A stretch of 64,000 nt of DNA from Manis javanica (lineage: Eukaryota > Chordata > Mammalia > Pholidota > Manidae): assembly GCF_040802235.1 (NCBI RefSeq), contig NC_133161.1, positions 145,195,121 through 145,259,120 on the forward strand. Direction: 5' to 3'. Below the pieces are notes generated by a model, which saw nothing but the letters and a program-made list of their open reading frames with translations, was not told where the DNA came from and ran no database searches. This document shows positions 1 through 10,990 of this stretch, in pieces (the first letter of the stretch is position 1; every line of letters starts with the position of its first letter). The position numbers were made by a program, and so were the translations under genes.

Positions 1-1019
1 GTTCGCTGGAAGGTCACGCAGCCTTCCTGGACTCCCGCACGGCTACAGCGCTTTGCATGTACAATATTACAGCCTGGGGCGGCGAATTTGGGAAGGAGGG
101 GGAGGGTCGTGGTGAGCAGGTTGCAATCAGTCTGGCCCTCTGGAGGGTGCGCTGCGCGCCTCCAGAGAAGGTCCACGGCCTCCTGGTGCTGAAACCCATG
201 TCCCTCCACCGGCGAAACGTTTGTGCAGAGCGAATGATGAGATGGGGGCCAGAAGGGAGCCAAGAAGGAGAGAAGACACAGGCAAGCTGCAACTCCCCCA
301 ACTCGTCCCGGATCGATCGTCGTTCCAACCGCGCAGAATGGAGCCCAGATGGTTTGCACACTCACACGAAGCACACACCACCAGATTGCGTTGTTACATC
401 GGGTGGTTTACTAGGTGCAAAAGGGTGGGAGTAGCGGGAGAGTCCGTAAACGGCAGCCCCGGGACTCTTCTAGGGACATAGACACCCCATTGTGGACGGT
501 TTCTCCATTGCAATGTATTTAGCGTTAGGTGCTGGGGGTTTGCTTCAGTGTAGCTGCTCTGATCAGTTACAGATTGGCGACCACGTGGATTCCCTCAAGC
601 ATCCTGATTTGTTCCCTCTCTCACTCTGGTTTATTTTCTTTTGTATTTGCCCCCCCCCCCCATCTTTAATATGCATAACGATCTACAGAGGTAATAGGCA
701 GGGAACTGAGTGACACGCTTTATATAACTGAGTCAGTAGGATTTCTTCCCATCCTCTACTCCTGAGAAAACGTAACTCGGCTAGGTTCTGAGCAGCCTCC
801 TCACTTCAAGCACACTTCATTTGGCACGGTGGGAAGTCGGCAGGTCGGGTGGAGGCAGCGGGCACAGAAAGCCTGTGAAGATTGCGTGAAGTCCCCAGCT
901 CAAGCCTCTAGGTAGAAAAACTCATTGAGAAATCCTTGTTTGTCTCTTTGCTTCCAGACTAGCCCAAAAGGAGCCAAAACAAACCAGAATTTGGGTTATT
1001 GTTGGAAGCTTTTAAGGCA
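1..1019. other. CpG-bearing single-copy flank, probably upstream of KMT2A
   Basis: No convincing coding exon is seen on either strand. The first 480 bases hold many CpG dinucleotides and are GC-rich compared with the AT-rich sequence that follows. A run of 12 C sits at 650-661. In human the gene following ATP5MG in this direction is KMT2A, so this is likely the shoulder of its CpG island, but none of the KMT2A N-terminal coding sequence is present and the assignment rests on gene order alone. Confidence 0.4.
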
Positions 1020-1215
1020 GAAATAATAATACCTTTGTTGAGTGCTGTCTGTGAGCCTTAGTGCTTTATGTGCATTCAGTTTTCACTAACCCTCTGAGAT
1101 AATTCTGATTTTACAAACGGGGAAACTGAGGCTTAGAGTAGTATCCAAGATCACAGCTAGTAAGTAACAGGACCAAAACTCACTGGGGTCTGACACCGAT
1201 ATCCATTAACCATAG
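1020..1215 (+). repeat. MIR SINE fragment
   Basis: The stretch has the typical MIR core: a tail-like segment ending in a 'lower-to-upper copy' phrase near 1,110 (tttacaaacggggaaactga) followed by the 'cacagctagtaagtaacag' block near 1,155. It is strongly diverged, as expected of an ancient mammal-wide element. An L1 fragment follows directly. Confidence 0.7.
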
Positions 1216-1224
1216 ACATATTGA

Positions 1225-2065
1225 TCCCAAAAAGATGCACTATGCCCCCTCACACCCATTAGGATGGCTACTGTCCAAAAAACCCAGTGCTGGCAAGTAT
1301 GTGGAGAAACTGAAACTTGTTGGTGGGAATGTAAAACGGTATAGCCTCTGTGGAAAACAACATGGCAGTTTCTTACAAAATTAGAAATAGAATTACCATA
1401 TGATCCAGCAATTCTGCTTCTGAGTATATACCCAAAAGATTTAAAAGCAGAGTCTCAAGATATTTGTACACCCATGTTCATGACAGCATTATTCACAGTA
1501 GCTAAGCCATGCAAGCAACCCAAGTGTCCATCTACTGAAGAATGGATAAATAAAATGTGATGATCTGTGCAGTGGAATATTAGTCAGTCCATAAAAGGCA
1601 GGAAATTCTGCAATATACTGCAATATGGATGAATCTGGAGGACACTGAGCTAAGTGAAATAAGCCAGTCACAAAAAGACAAATAGGCTATGATTCCACTT
1701 AATGTGATAATTTAGAGTAGTCAAAATCATGAAGACAGAAAGTGTAATGGTGATTGCCAGGGGCTAGGGCAAGGGAGAAGTGGGGAGTTGTTTAATAAGT
1801 ACAGAGTTTCAGATTTACAAGATGAAGAGTTATGGGGATGGATGGTGGTGATGACTGTACAACAATGTGAATGTATTTTTAAAAAATATATGTACCTTGT
1901 ACAGCACAGAGAAGACAATTAATGACTCCATAGCATCTTCCTATGCTGATAGACAGTGACTACAGTAGAGGGGGTGAGGACTTGATAATATGGCTGAATG
2001 TTGAAGCCACTGTGTTGTTAATTTGAAACCATCATAAGATTGTATATCAACTATACTTTAATTTA
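1225..2065 (+). mobile_element. Old L1 3' fragment
   Basis: The sequence follows the end of L1 ORF2 (blocks matching 'CPSIDEWIKKMW' and 'MEYYSAI' in degraded form near 1,525-1,590) and then an L1 3' UTR ending in AT-rich sequence near 2,065. Many stops and frameshifts show that it is dead. It is an older L1 than the copy at 4,934. Confidence 0.75.
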
Positions 2066-2289
2066 AATATGTATATGTGTGCCTTATTCATAAGGTACCT
2101 TAAACTGCATGTGTTTACTTCTTATTTTAAATTTAAATTCAATTTCTTTTTCTTAAATATATACCTAATATATTCACTATGGTTAAAAATCTTAAGGCAT
2201 TAAAGTCTTCACTCCACTCTTGTTCTGAACTCCCCTCCCTTTTCCCAGGCATGTCTTACTCTTATCTTAGGAGCAACTAATGTTATTGG

Positions 2290-2800
2290 TCTGATATATT
2301 CTTCCAAAGATAGTCTGTGCCTACACAAGCAAATACATATATATAGAATTTTCTCGTAAATGAAAGAATATCAAACCCATTTCCTGGATCTTGCCTACAA
2401 ATGTCTATCTTGAAGATCATTCCTATAGCATTTCCTCATTCTTTGGGCTGCATGGAATACACCTAGCAACATTTATTTAACCAGTCTTCTATTGGTGGGC
2501 ACTTCCGTTGCTCCCAAACTTTTGCTCTTTCAAACAATCACACAGTGTATAACCTTGAATATGTGTAGTTTTGCAAAAGTACACCTTTGTAGTGTAAGTT
2601 TCTAGAAGTGGAGTTTCTGAGTCAAAAGGTATATACATTTGTAATTTTGATAGGGGTTGCCAAGTTGTCCCCAGTAAACATTGCACCAATTTCATACTCT
2701 GACCAGCAATGTTTGAGTGCCTCTTTGCCCACACCCTTCCAAAAAGGACTTTTTGACTGCTTGAGCTTTGCCAACCCAACAGAAATGCACATATTAAGCT
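2290..2800 (-). mobile_element. Degraded L1-related fragment, antisense
   Basis: Read on the minus strand, the order of blocks follows the antisense of the end of L1 ORF2 (the 'number of bases added, trailing to a CPS.. stretch' pattern near 2,480-2,700). It lacks a readable tail. It could be a HAL1 or an L1M subfamily; the exact family was not determined. Confidence 0.5.
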
Positions 2801-2949
2801 TTTTTTTTTCAGATGACAAAAGGAAATTTTAAGAAGCGAACCTCCAATTTTTTACCTTTCTTCAAACTCATGAATTACTTCTGCTTTGAAGGGAATTCTA
2901 GATGTTCACTCCCTTTATCCCTCACTGGAAAAACTTCACATTGCAAACC

Positions 2950-3130
2950 AGTATTGCGGTGGAGCCAGCATGGACTCGGAGTCACAAATCTAGGTTTGAA
3001 TTTCAGGTCCAGTAATTGTAGCTATGTGATTATTATGCCTCAGTTTCCTAATTTTCAAAATTAATAATTTTCATAGCAAGTTCACAGGATTATTATGAAG
3101 ATTGGATGACATAATCTAACTAAAGTGCCA
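2950..3130 (+). repeat. MIR SINE fragment
   Basis: Contains the MIR-type phrases for a tRNA-related head near 2,960-3,000 and the 'cctcagtttcctaa' block at about 3,037, followed by the 'ggattattatgaagattgga' block. It is diverged and ends near 3,130. Confidence 0.65.
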
Positions 3131-3589
3131 TCTCTCTCATTTAGATAGAAACAGTTACCCCCACAGGGATTTCCTTAGTCACTGGTGAAGACACCCTCTC
3201 TCAAATCAGCAATTTCCTTTCCCCAAACAGGACTCCAATGGAAAACATTGCATTAGTAGTCCCCAAAGTCCTCAAACTATGAAAAGAACGGTGGCTGAGT
3301 CATTTAAACTTGCCCATAGGCAGGTTTGATCATCACGGAACAGAGGGCTGTTCAGAATCCTTAGTTGCTGCTTTCTTTTAGGGAAGGAAAGGCCAAGTCC
3401 ATTATTCTTGTAGAAGGGCACCCTTCCATTAAGGAATCAGTGGTTGCATTTTGCTAGTGCACTGAACCCATGAGTTTCCATTTCTGAACTCTGAAAGAAT
3501 TAGGGATAGCTCTAAATACTGACCACAGCATGGACTGCTGGCTTCCTGTGAAGGATTAGGTGTAGTCCTGGCTACAGGCAAGGACAGGC
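3131..3589. other. Gene-free stretch, nothing recognised
   Basis: No conserved exon, RNA gene or named repeat could be seen here on either strand. Confidence 0.4.
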
Positions 3590-3690
3590 TAATTTTTGAG
3601 CCATGAGCTCTTTGAGAACAGGAACCGTGTATTATTTATCTTTGTATCTCCTGTACCAAGCAGCTTCTATACCGGCCCAATTAATGTTTG
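3590..3690 (+). repeat. LINE-2 3' end fragment
   Basis: The block 'gagctctttgagaacaggaa' at 3,606 followed by 'tttgtatctcctgtaccaag' matches the well-known 3' end of L2, in sense orientation. It stops before the terminal short repeats. Confidence 0.6.
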
Positions 3691-4029
3691 CAGAATATAT
3701 GACCCTTTCCAGCTGACTCCTGGATGGTGGGATTCATATGCAAGGCATCTTGCTTTGTCACAGGATTTTGGCAGTTACATGTGCTGTGCTGGTTTGTTTG
3801 TCTTTTAAAGATTTTATTTAAAAATCAGTCAAATTGTCTCCATTTGAAACAGTACCAATGACCAAAGGATGTATCTCTCAAAGAGAGAAAAATGATAGAA
3901 ATAGTTATTGATTACTACTGTTTCACATTGTAGAGGCTTGGAGGAAATTTTCTGCCTAGTTACCTAGATTCACTCTACGGTAGTCTTCTGATTGGTATCC
4001 TTGCCTTCAATCTCCATGCTTTCTGTCCT

Positions 4030-4919
4030 TTTGTTTATACAACAAAGCATTTATTGAAAATCTACTTTGTACAAGGAATTATGTTAGATCTGAAGACACA
4101 CAGATGCTAATGTCACAAAACTTTCACAGAAACATGAAAAAGAAAAAGGTCTTTGAGAAACAAACAGTATTTCAGTGTTGCTTTGAACATAACGTATATG
4201 TGGGTAAGTATCAAATGATGACTGTGCAGATCATATTAAGGAGTTTGGATTTTATTCTAGAAAAGTTAGGAATAAATCAAAAGACTTCAAATAGGGACTG
4301 ACCTGATGGATGCACATCACTGTGGCAATTGGGTATAAGAAGGCAGGCTGCTGGTGAGACTAGAGGCAGAAGGTGCAATTAGCATATTTCTGACCTCTTC
4401 CCAGCGTTTCAGACTCATGTATCCACATGCAGAAGTCCAGATGATGGGTGCTGTGGCAGGAAAGCTGTAGTAATGAAGACAGATTCCAGAGCTATTTAGC
4501 TGACGAATCACTTTTGGTGTCCATTTAGATATGGGGAAAGAAGAAGAGGAACTTTTCTCAGGTTGCTAGCTAGGGTGGATCAGGCAGATGGTGAGACCAT
4601 CAACTACAGTAAGGACAGCAAGAGGAAGAAGAGGGTTTTGTTCGCTGATGATGAGTTTGGTTTTAGAACTGTTGAGTTTGAGATGCCTCTGAAATCTGCA
4701 AAGTGGAGCTGTCTAATAGGCAGTTGGATATATTGAGTTGGAGCTTGGGAAGAAAATCTAACAGTAGAGATCTGGGACTTGGAAGCACAGAGATGGAAGC
4801 TGAAACCAAGGGCATGGATAAGGCCACACAGAAAAGATATGTGTAGCAAGTAAAAGGGGCCAAAAAGAGAGCCAGAAGAAACCCAAGTCTAATAAAGCAG
4901 CCAATGAAAGGAGACTGAC
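4030..4919 (-). mobile_element. LINE-2 fragment, left half (split by L1)
   Basis: Read on the minus strand the sequence contains the degraded L2 reverse-transcriptase region; the fragment '[14 protein letters not shown]' (about 4,690-4,730) matches the L2 pattern 'ISNCLLDISTW'. The L2 is interrupted at 4,920 by a younger L1 and continues after 7,180. It is an ancient, inactive copy. Confidence 0.65.
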
Positions 4920-4924
4920 AAAAA

Positions 4925-6831
4925 ATGCTCAGCAACAACATTATACTTAACAGCCAGAAGCTGAAAGCTTTTCCTTTAAGATTGGGAACAAGACAAGGAT
5001 GCCCACTCTCCCCGCTTTTATTCAACATAGTGCTGGAGGTCCTAGCCACGGTAATCAGACAACACAAAGAAATGAAAGGCATCCAGATTGGCAAGGAAGA
5101 AGTCAAACTTTCCCTGTTTGCAGATGACATGATATTGTACATAAAAAACCCTAAAGAATCCACTGCAAAACTACTAGATCTAATATCTGAATTCAGCAGA
5201 GTTGCGGGATACAAAATTAATACACAGAAATCTGTGGCATTCCTATACACTAACGATGAACTAGCAGAAAGAGAAATCAGGAAAACAACCCCATTCACAA
5301 TTGCATCAAAAAGAATAAAATACCTAGGAATAAACCTAACCAAGGAAGTGAACAGCTTATATTCTGAAAACTACAAGACATTCATGAGAGAAATTCAAGA
5401 AGAAACCAATAAATGGAAACACATCCCGTGCTCATGGATAGGAAGAATTAATATTGTCAAAATGGCCATCCTGCCTAAAGCAATCTACAGATTCAATATG
5501 ATCCCTATCAAAATACCAACAGCATTCTTCAATGAACTATAGTAAATAGTTCTAAAATTCATATGGAACCACAGAAGACCCCAAATAGCCAAAGCAATCC
5601 TGAGAAGGAAGAATAAAGTGGGAGGAATGATGCTCCCTGACTTCAAGCTCTACTGCAAAACCACAGTAACAAAGACCATTTGGTACTGGCACAAGAACAG
5701 ACCCATAGACCGATGGAACAGACTAGAAAGCCCAGATATAAACACAAGCATATATGGTCAATTAATATATGCTATAGGAACCATGGATATACAATGGGGA
5801 AATTACAGCCTCTTCAACAACTGCTATTGGCAAAACTGGACAGCTACATGTAAGAGAATGAAACTGGATTATACACAAAAAGTAAACTCAAAATGGATCA
5901 AAGACCTGAATGTAAGTCATGAAACCATAAAACTCTTAGGAAAAAACATAGGCAAAAATCTCTTGGACATAAATATGAGCAACTTCTTCATGAACATATC
6001 TCCCCAGGCAAGGGAAACAAAAGCAAAAATGAACAAGTGGGACCATATCAAACTAAAAAGCTTCTGTACAGCAAAGGACACCATCAGGAGAACAAAAAGA
6101 CATCCTACAGTATGGGAGGATATATTAATAAATTATATATTTGATAAGGGGTTGACATCCAAATTATATAAAGAGTTCACACACACCTCAACAAACAAAA
6201 AGCAAATAAGCCAATTAAAAAATGGGTAGAGGAGCTGAACAGACAGTTCTCTAAAGAAGAAATTCAGATGGCCAACAGGCACATGAAAAGATGCTCCACA
6301 TCCCTAATCATGAGATAAATGCAAATTAAAACCACAATGAGATATCACCTCACACCAGTTAGGATGGCCAACATCCAAAAGACAAACAACAACAAATGTT
6401 GGTGAGGATGTGGAGAAAGGGGAACCCTCCTACACTGCTGGTGGGTGGGAATGTCAACCGTTGTGGAAAGCAATATGGAGGTTCCTCAAAAACTCAAAAT
6501 AGAAATACCATTTGACCCAGGAATTCCACACCGAGGAATTTACCCTAAGAATGCAGCAGCCCAGTTTGAAAAAAACATATGCACCCCTATGTTTATCGCA
6601 GCACTATTTACAATAGCCAAGAAATGGAAGCAACCTAAATGTCCATCGATAGATGAATGGATAAAGAAGATGTGGTACATATACACAATGGAATATTATT
6701 CAGCCATAAGAAGAAAACAAATCCGACCATTTGCAGCAACATGGATGGAGCTAGAGGGTATTGTACTCAGTGAAATAAGCCAAGTGGAGAAAGACAAGTA
6801 TCAAATGATTTCAGTCATCTGTGGAGTATAA
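4925..6831 (+). pseudogene. Broken L1 ORF2 (reverse transcriptase C-terminal half)
   Basis: Three open blocks (4,925-5,542, 5,618-6,229 and 6,445-6,831) together cover the L1 ORF2 protein from within the reverse transcriptase through the cysteine-rich C-terminal region. The first two lie in the same frame and are separated only by stop codons; the third lies in another frame after a shift near 6,220. The endonuclease domain and the start of the reverse transcriptase are missing because of 5' truncation. This is a dead retroposon gene, not a host gene. The first ten or so bases of the first block belong to the target-site duplication. Confidence 0.9.
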
Positions 6832-7166
6832 GAACAAAGAAAAAACCGAAGGAACAAAACAGCAGCAGACTCACAGAAGCAAGAATGGACTAAGAGTTAC
6901 CAAAGGGAAAGGGACTGGGGAGGGTGGGTGGGAAGGGAGGGATAAGGGGGGAAAGGGGGCATTACGATTAGCACACATAATGTAGCAGCAGGGGACACGG
7001 GAAAGGCAGTATAACACAGAGAAGACAAGTAGTGACTCTATAGCTTCTTACTACGCTGATGGACAGTGACTGTAATGGGGTATGGGGCGGAGACTTGATA
7101 ATAGGGGGAGTCTAGTAACCATAATGTTGTTCAAGTAATTGTACATTAACGATACCAAAAAAAAAA
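4934..7166 (+). mobile_element. 5'-truncated L1 with ORF2 3' half and 3' UTR
   Basis: A LINE-1 retrotransposon copy truncated inside the reverse transcriptase. Motifs seen are '[10 protein letters not shown]' (about 4,994) and the catalytic 'FADD' box (about 5,119), then the C-terminal ORF2 region to about 6,831 and a 3' UTR with a G-rich block, ending in an A-run at 7,157-7,169. ORF2 is broken by two adjacent stops at 5,540-5,545 and a frame change near 6,220. Flanking 14-bp direct repeats at 4,920-4,933 and 7,167-7,180 (12 of 14 bases equal) are the target-site duplication. It is not competent for movement. Confidence 0.92.
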
Positions 7167-7180
7167 AAAGAATGCTTAGC

Positions 7181-7480
7181 GAGGTTAAAGGGGACAAGAG
7201 GGAAGCCAAAGGAGAAGGTTTCAAACAGAGGAGCTGTAAAAAGTGTCCAGTAGAGAAGAGGCTAAGAAGGACTGCTGAGAGTCCCTCACATTCCTAGGGC
7301 GGCCTCGGGTGATCTCTGTAAGCGCGGGGCAGCGGGGAGGTGAAGTCTGCAGTTGGACTGTATTTGGTTGCGGCGCAAGGAGGGCAAGGAGAAGCAAGGG
7401 GAGGCAAGCAGCTCTTTGGAGGGGCTCAGCTGTGAAGGGAAAGAGAAGGACTCTCCCTGGAGCCCCTTAACGTGTGGTTA
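7181..7480 (-). mobile_element. LINE-2 fragment, right half (continuation across the L1)
   Basis: The purine-rich sequence continues the L2 antisense copy seen at 4,030-4,919. It resumes at the end of the target-site duplication of the L1. Identification is weaker than for the left half because little reverse-transcriptase code remains. Confidence 0.45.
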
Positions 7481-7674
7481 AGACTTCGTGGTTTCTTAAA
7501 GGTAGTTTTCATTATTATAGAAGAATACATGCAGGGTAAATAATTTCCAATAATATGGAAGAATAAAATAAAAAGCCTAAATACCCCTCCATTCCCTCAA
7601 AAGACAATCACTGTTTTTTGTCTAGTATTTCAGAATATAAAAAAGTACATATACATAATTTATACCTTTATAAA

Positions 7675-7745
7675 TATGGATGTATACACATGCATGTGCA
7701 CACACTCGCACATGTGCACACATGCACACATGCACAGTGTGGATT
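7675..7745. repeat. Alternating purine-pyrimidine tract
   Basis: A 65-bp run of CA/TG/GCAC steps (catgcatgtgcacacactcg and on) with almost perfect purine-pyrimidine alternation. It is a simple-sequence tract that could take up left-handed helix. Confidence 0.7.
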
Positions 7746-7779
7746 ATACCATGCAAACTACTATGCCTGACCCCTTAAT

Positions 7780-8240
7780 CTTTATCACTTAATGCTGTGT
7801 CCTGGAACGCTCCCCATCGCTTTCAGATCCTACCTCCTGCCTCTCTCTCCCAGTTCCTTGTGTTCCTACTGCTTCGACCTCCTTGCAGTTCCTGGAACAG
7901 AGCAGGCGCACTTACACCTTACGGCTTTTGCACTTGCTGTTCCCTGTGCCTGGAAAGTTCTTCCTCCAGACATCCTCTTGGCTTCCTCTCACTTCCTTCA
8001 GATTTATCCTTAAATGTCACTGCGCAGGCCACCACCTCGCCTTCAGGAAAACTTACCCTGCTGTGTTTTTCTCCACAGCACTTACTATCATGGATCTGTG
8101 GACTGGTTCAGTTCAGTGTCCCCCACAGGGAATGAGCTCCCTGGGGGAGGCACTTCATCTGCTTTACTGCCCTGCCTCCGGAGCCTAGAACTGTACCTGA
8201 CTCTTACTATGGGCTCAGTGATACAGGGAAGGCCCGCAGA
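7780..8240 (+). mobile_element. LINE-2 3' region, sense
   Basis: The order of blocks follows L2: 'ctgttccctgtgcctggaaa' near 7,938, a 'cctcacttccttcag' block near 7,986, 'ctccacagcacttactatca' near 8,071, then a 'gagctccctgggggaggca' block near 8,134. No open frame of L2 length remains. Confidence 0.75.
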
Positions 8241-8289
8241 GCCCGCCTCGCAGAGCACTGTGTGTAACAGCAACGTGATCGAGAAACCA

Positions 8290-8480
8290 GCTCACACTGC
8301 TTGGATTCTAGTCTTCATTTCCCTTCGGTGTGGGAATCGGTTTCCTCTCTGCAAAACGGGGTCATAGTCACGCCTCTGTCCCCAGGTCGCTGTGAGGTTT
8401 CTTGTGTGAACACATGGAGCATGCTCAGAACGCTACCTGGCACGTAGGAGATTGTCATCATTGCTGTGATAATTACTCGT
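8290..8480 (+). repeat. MIR SINE fragment
   Basis: Diverged MIR with the 'ggtttcctctctgcaaaacg' block near 8,339 and a 'gctacctggcacgtaggaga' block near 8,432. Confidence 0.6.
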
Positions 8481-8489
8481 GTTCTGTAG

Positions 8490-8860
8490 CGGTGATGCAG
8501 CCGCTCTAATGCCAGCGGCTCCAGTTTCTCAGCCCTTCTTCACCTCTGTGATTGTTCCTTGTCGAGATCCTCTCTGTGTCCTTGGCCCCTTGGACCCTGG
8601 TGTCTCCCGAGCGCTTTGCACTTCTTGCATTCCCTCTGCGGAAACTCATGACTGCGACCACTCTGCAGACCGCCCTGCCCCCAGGGCCCTCGGACACGAG
8701 CGTCCACCTGCTTCCAGCGTTGCCAGTCTACTTACTCGGGGGGCTCTGTGACTCGCCGAAGTGTGGCCTCCTCAAGGGCAGGAATAGCTTCTTTGCTTCT
8801 GAAGGGGAGGTCTTCTTGGTGGGTGCGCGTGGTGGGTGCTCACAGTCTAGCACAGACCAG
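8490..8860 (+). mobile_element. Probable LINE-2 3' fragment, sense
   Basis: C-rich sequence with a 'cctcaagggcaggaatagct' block at 8,770 typical of the L2 3' end. The rest is too diverged to align by eye. CpG density is higher than in neighbouring repeats. Confidence 0.45.
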
Positions 8861-8869
8861 AAGTAAATG

Positions 8870-9740
8870 CCTACAGTACGCCAGATGGTGACAAGCGCTC
8901 TGTTAGCAGGATAAACAGAGCGGGGCTCCGGGCGAGGCCGAGGTGAGGTAGTTTAGAGGGAATCCTGGGAAGGCCTTCAGAGGAAGGGGATATTTGAACA
9001 GGACGTGGAAGGAAGTGTGAGCCTAAACCGGCTGGTGCAGAGGGCCTGTGTGGCTGGAGCAAAGGGACCGACGGGAACAGTGGTCGGCAGTAAGGGGAGC
9101 ACAGGAATGGGGGCTGGGGGATTTCAGATTGTATGGGGACTTGAAACGAGATGACAAGCCGTTGGAGGGTTCTAAAGAGAAGATAACAAAATATGACTCA
9201 GCACCAGGAAGAATCACTCTGGCTGCTGGCATAAGAATAGACTAGAGAGATGGGGGGTGAAAGAGGGGGGATCTGCTGGGGGGTCATTGTAGCGGCGCAG
9301 GCGGGAGGTGGCGGTGTCCTGGTCTTGGGGGGGGTGGGTGGAGGTGAGGAGAAACAGATTAAGGATGCATTTTGAAGATAGAGTGAGGATTTGCTGGTGT
9401 ATTAAATGCACGTGTAAGAGAAAGAAGAGGATGAAAGGCTACACGTACAAACAAGTGAATTGGCTGTAAACGTGTATCCGCTATATAGCGATACTTGACC
9501 AAAGCTGCAGAGGTCAGGAAATAAATAAATGCGGAGCTTTAGGAGAACTAACAGGAGAAAGCATGCAAGACACACACCTTCCGTTCACTTGTAGAGAAGG
9601 AGCACAAAAGATGGGTCAGTAGCTTGAGGATGAAGGAAATGGAAAGGTTGGAGATGGGAAAACGTCCCGGATGGGGAGACCTGAGCCTATGTGTAGCTTG
9701 AGGGAAGTAGCAGTGAAAACGGAAGGAAAAAAATTGCCTA
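8870..9740 (-). mobile_element. LINE-2 fragment, antisense
   Basis: The minus strand encodes a broken piece beginning 'AARVILPG' (about 9,210-9,230) and 'LEPSNGL' that parallels the L2 reverse-transcriptase C-terminal pattern 'AARVILLK...LQWL'. Upstream on the plus strand the 'gaatcactctggctgctggc' block (9,211) is the usual mirror of this L2 region. A G-rich tract lies at 9,326-9,346. Confidence 0.7.
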
Positions 9741-9889
9741 ATGAAGACGCTGAATGAAGTATCTGAAAAGAATCATCTACATTCAGTCTCCACTCCTTAC
9801 CTTTGAATCGTTATCACCTGCCGGTGGCCCCCAGGAAAACTGCCGTCCTGAAACACACCAATGGCTTTCTAGTTGCTGAAACTAATGGA

Positions 9890-10990
9890 GGCTTTTAGTT
9901 CCTGGTGAACTTAGTCTTTCCTGGCTTTGTTGAACTTCTGGAAGCTCTCCTCCCTTGGCTACCCACCCTCTCCCTCCTGCTTCTCCTCTAACCTTTCTAT
10001 CCCAAACCCCTTCATCGGCTTCTCTGCCTGTGTCCATCCCAAGCGTTGATGTGTCTCAGAGTTATGGTCCTAGCCCTCTTTTCTTTTCATTATTTCCTTC
10101 ATTTACTTAAATAGCTACCGAATCCTTGCTACATGTCTGGCACAGTTCTAGGTACTGGGGACAGAGCAATAAGCAACCTCCAGAAATGCCTGCCTTCCCT
10201 CATGGAGCCTACCCACTCTTCCTAAGCAATCTCACCTTATTCTCAAGGTCACCCTCTATGTGCCTATGACTCCAAATTTATACCTCCAGCGCAAAGCACC
10301 CTTCTTAATTTCAGAGATACGCAACCAGCATTGTGCTGGGCATCTTCACCAGTATGTCCTGAAACTGAATTCCTCTTCCCACCGCAGTGTGCCTCTCTCT
10401 GGGTTCTCTCTTCGAATCACACCACCATCCACTCCCAGTTGCCCATTTCTCCTCAGCATTTCTGCAACGGTGCCCAGTCTCATCATCCTCTGATACAGGG
10501 CTGAACCCCGTGAAATGTAGGTCCGACAATATTACTTTCCTCTTTAAAATACTTCAGTGACCCCTTCTCCTCAAGGTCCTCTGCTACCTGGTCTGACTCT
10601 CCCCCTGCCCTTGCCTCCAGCACACAGCTCTTCCTTGTGTTCCTGCCGCCTTATGGAGCTTGAATTCTCTCGGTCAGCCCTGCCTCGGTGTCTAAAGTGT
10701 CCTTCCTTCCCCTTTTCTCCTCTTGGCTAATGTCTAGAGTCTGCTCGGCCGTCATGCCCCGCACTGCCGCCTCCTCCAGCCCCTTCGGTGCGCACACCAG
10801 AGCGCCGCGTGCCCCTGGGCTGTCCACCTCCACATCCTGGGTGCTGGTTGCGTGGTCCGTAATTGTTTGCTACCACTCTCCTCTAGACTGTGAGCCCTTT
10901 GAAGGCAGGAAACGTGTCTTTTATTTCAGTATCCCAAGCACTTAATGTGGCCTGTAACAAGAGTGTGATACATGTTTGTTGAACAGATAA
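9890..10990 (+). mobile_element. LINE-2, sense, reverse transcriptase to 3' end
   Basis: The reading order follows L2 on the plus strand: a proline/leucine-rich block from 9,900, a degraded Y-A-D-D-S box near 10,259-10,275 (gtgcctatgactccaaattt), then the 3' end with 'ctagactgtgagccctttga' near 10,884 and a 'catgtttgttgaacagataa' tail at 10,971. A short foreign-looking segment sits at 10,090-10,220. All frames are broken. Confidence 0.7.

Noticed and set aside
14-361. 115-codon minus-strand open frame at the left edge, considered as KMT2A exon 1
   Set aside because: It lacks the glycine-, alanine- and serine-rich runs expected of the KMT2A N-terminus. It is more likely a chance frame in CpG-rich DNA.
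4663-5343. 226-codon open frame on the minus strand, the longest in the window
   Set aside because: It is a chance fusion of the antisense of the L1 ORF2 with a decayed L2 reverse-transcriptase piece across the L1 insertion border. There is no promoter and no conserved protein pattern.
7675-7745. CRISPR-like short repeats in the CA/TG tract
   Set aside because: This is a simple-sequence tract in vertebrate DNA with no spacers and no cas genes.
9306-9320. A second CTCF-like motif (GGGAGGTGGCGG)
   Set aside because: The left part of the motif lacks the CCA and the match is too weak.
9023-9411. Minus-strand frames considered as an unknown gene
   Set aside because: The fragments match the decayed L2 reverse-transcriptase pattern and belong to the transposon.
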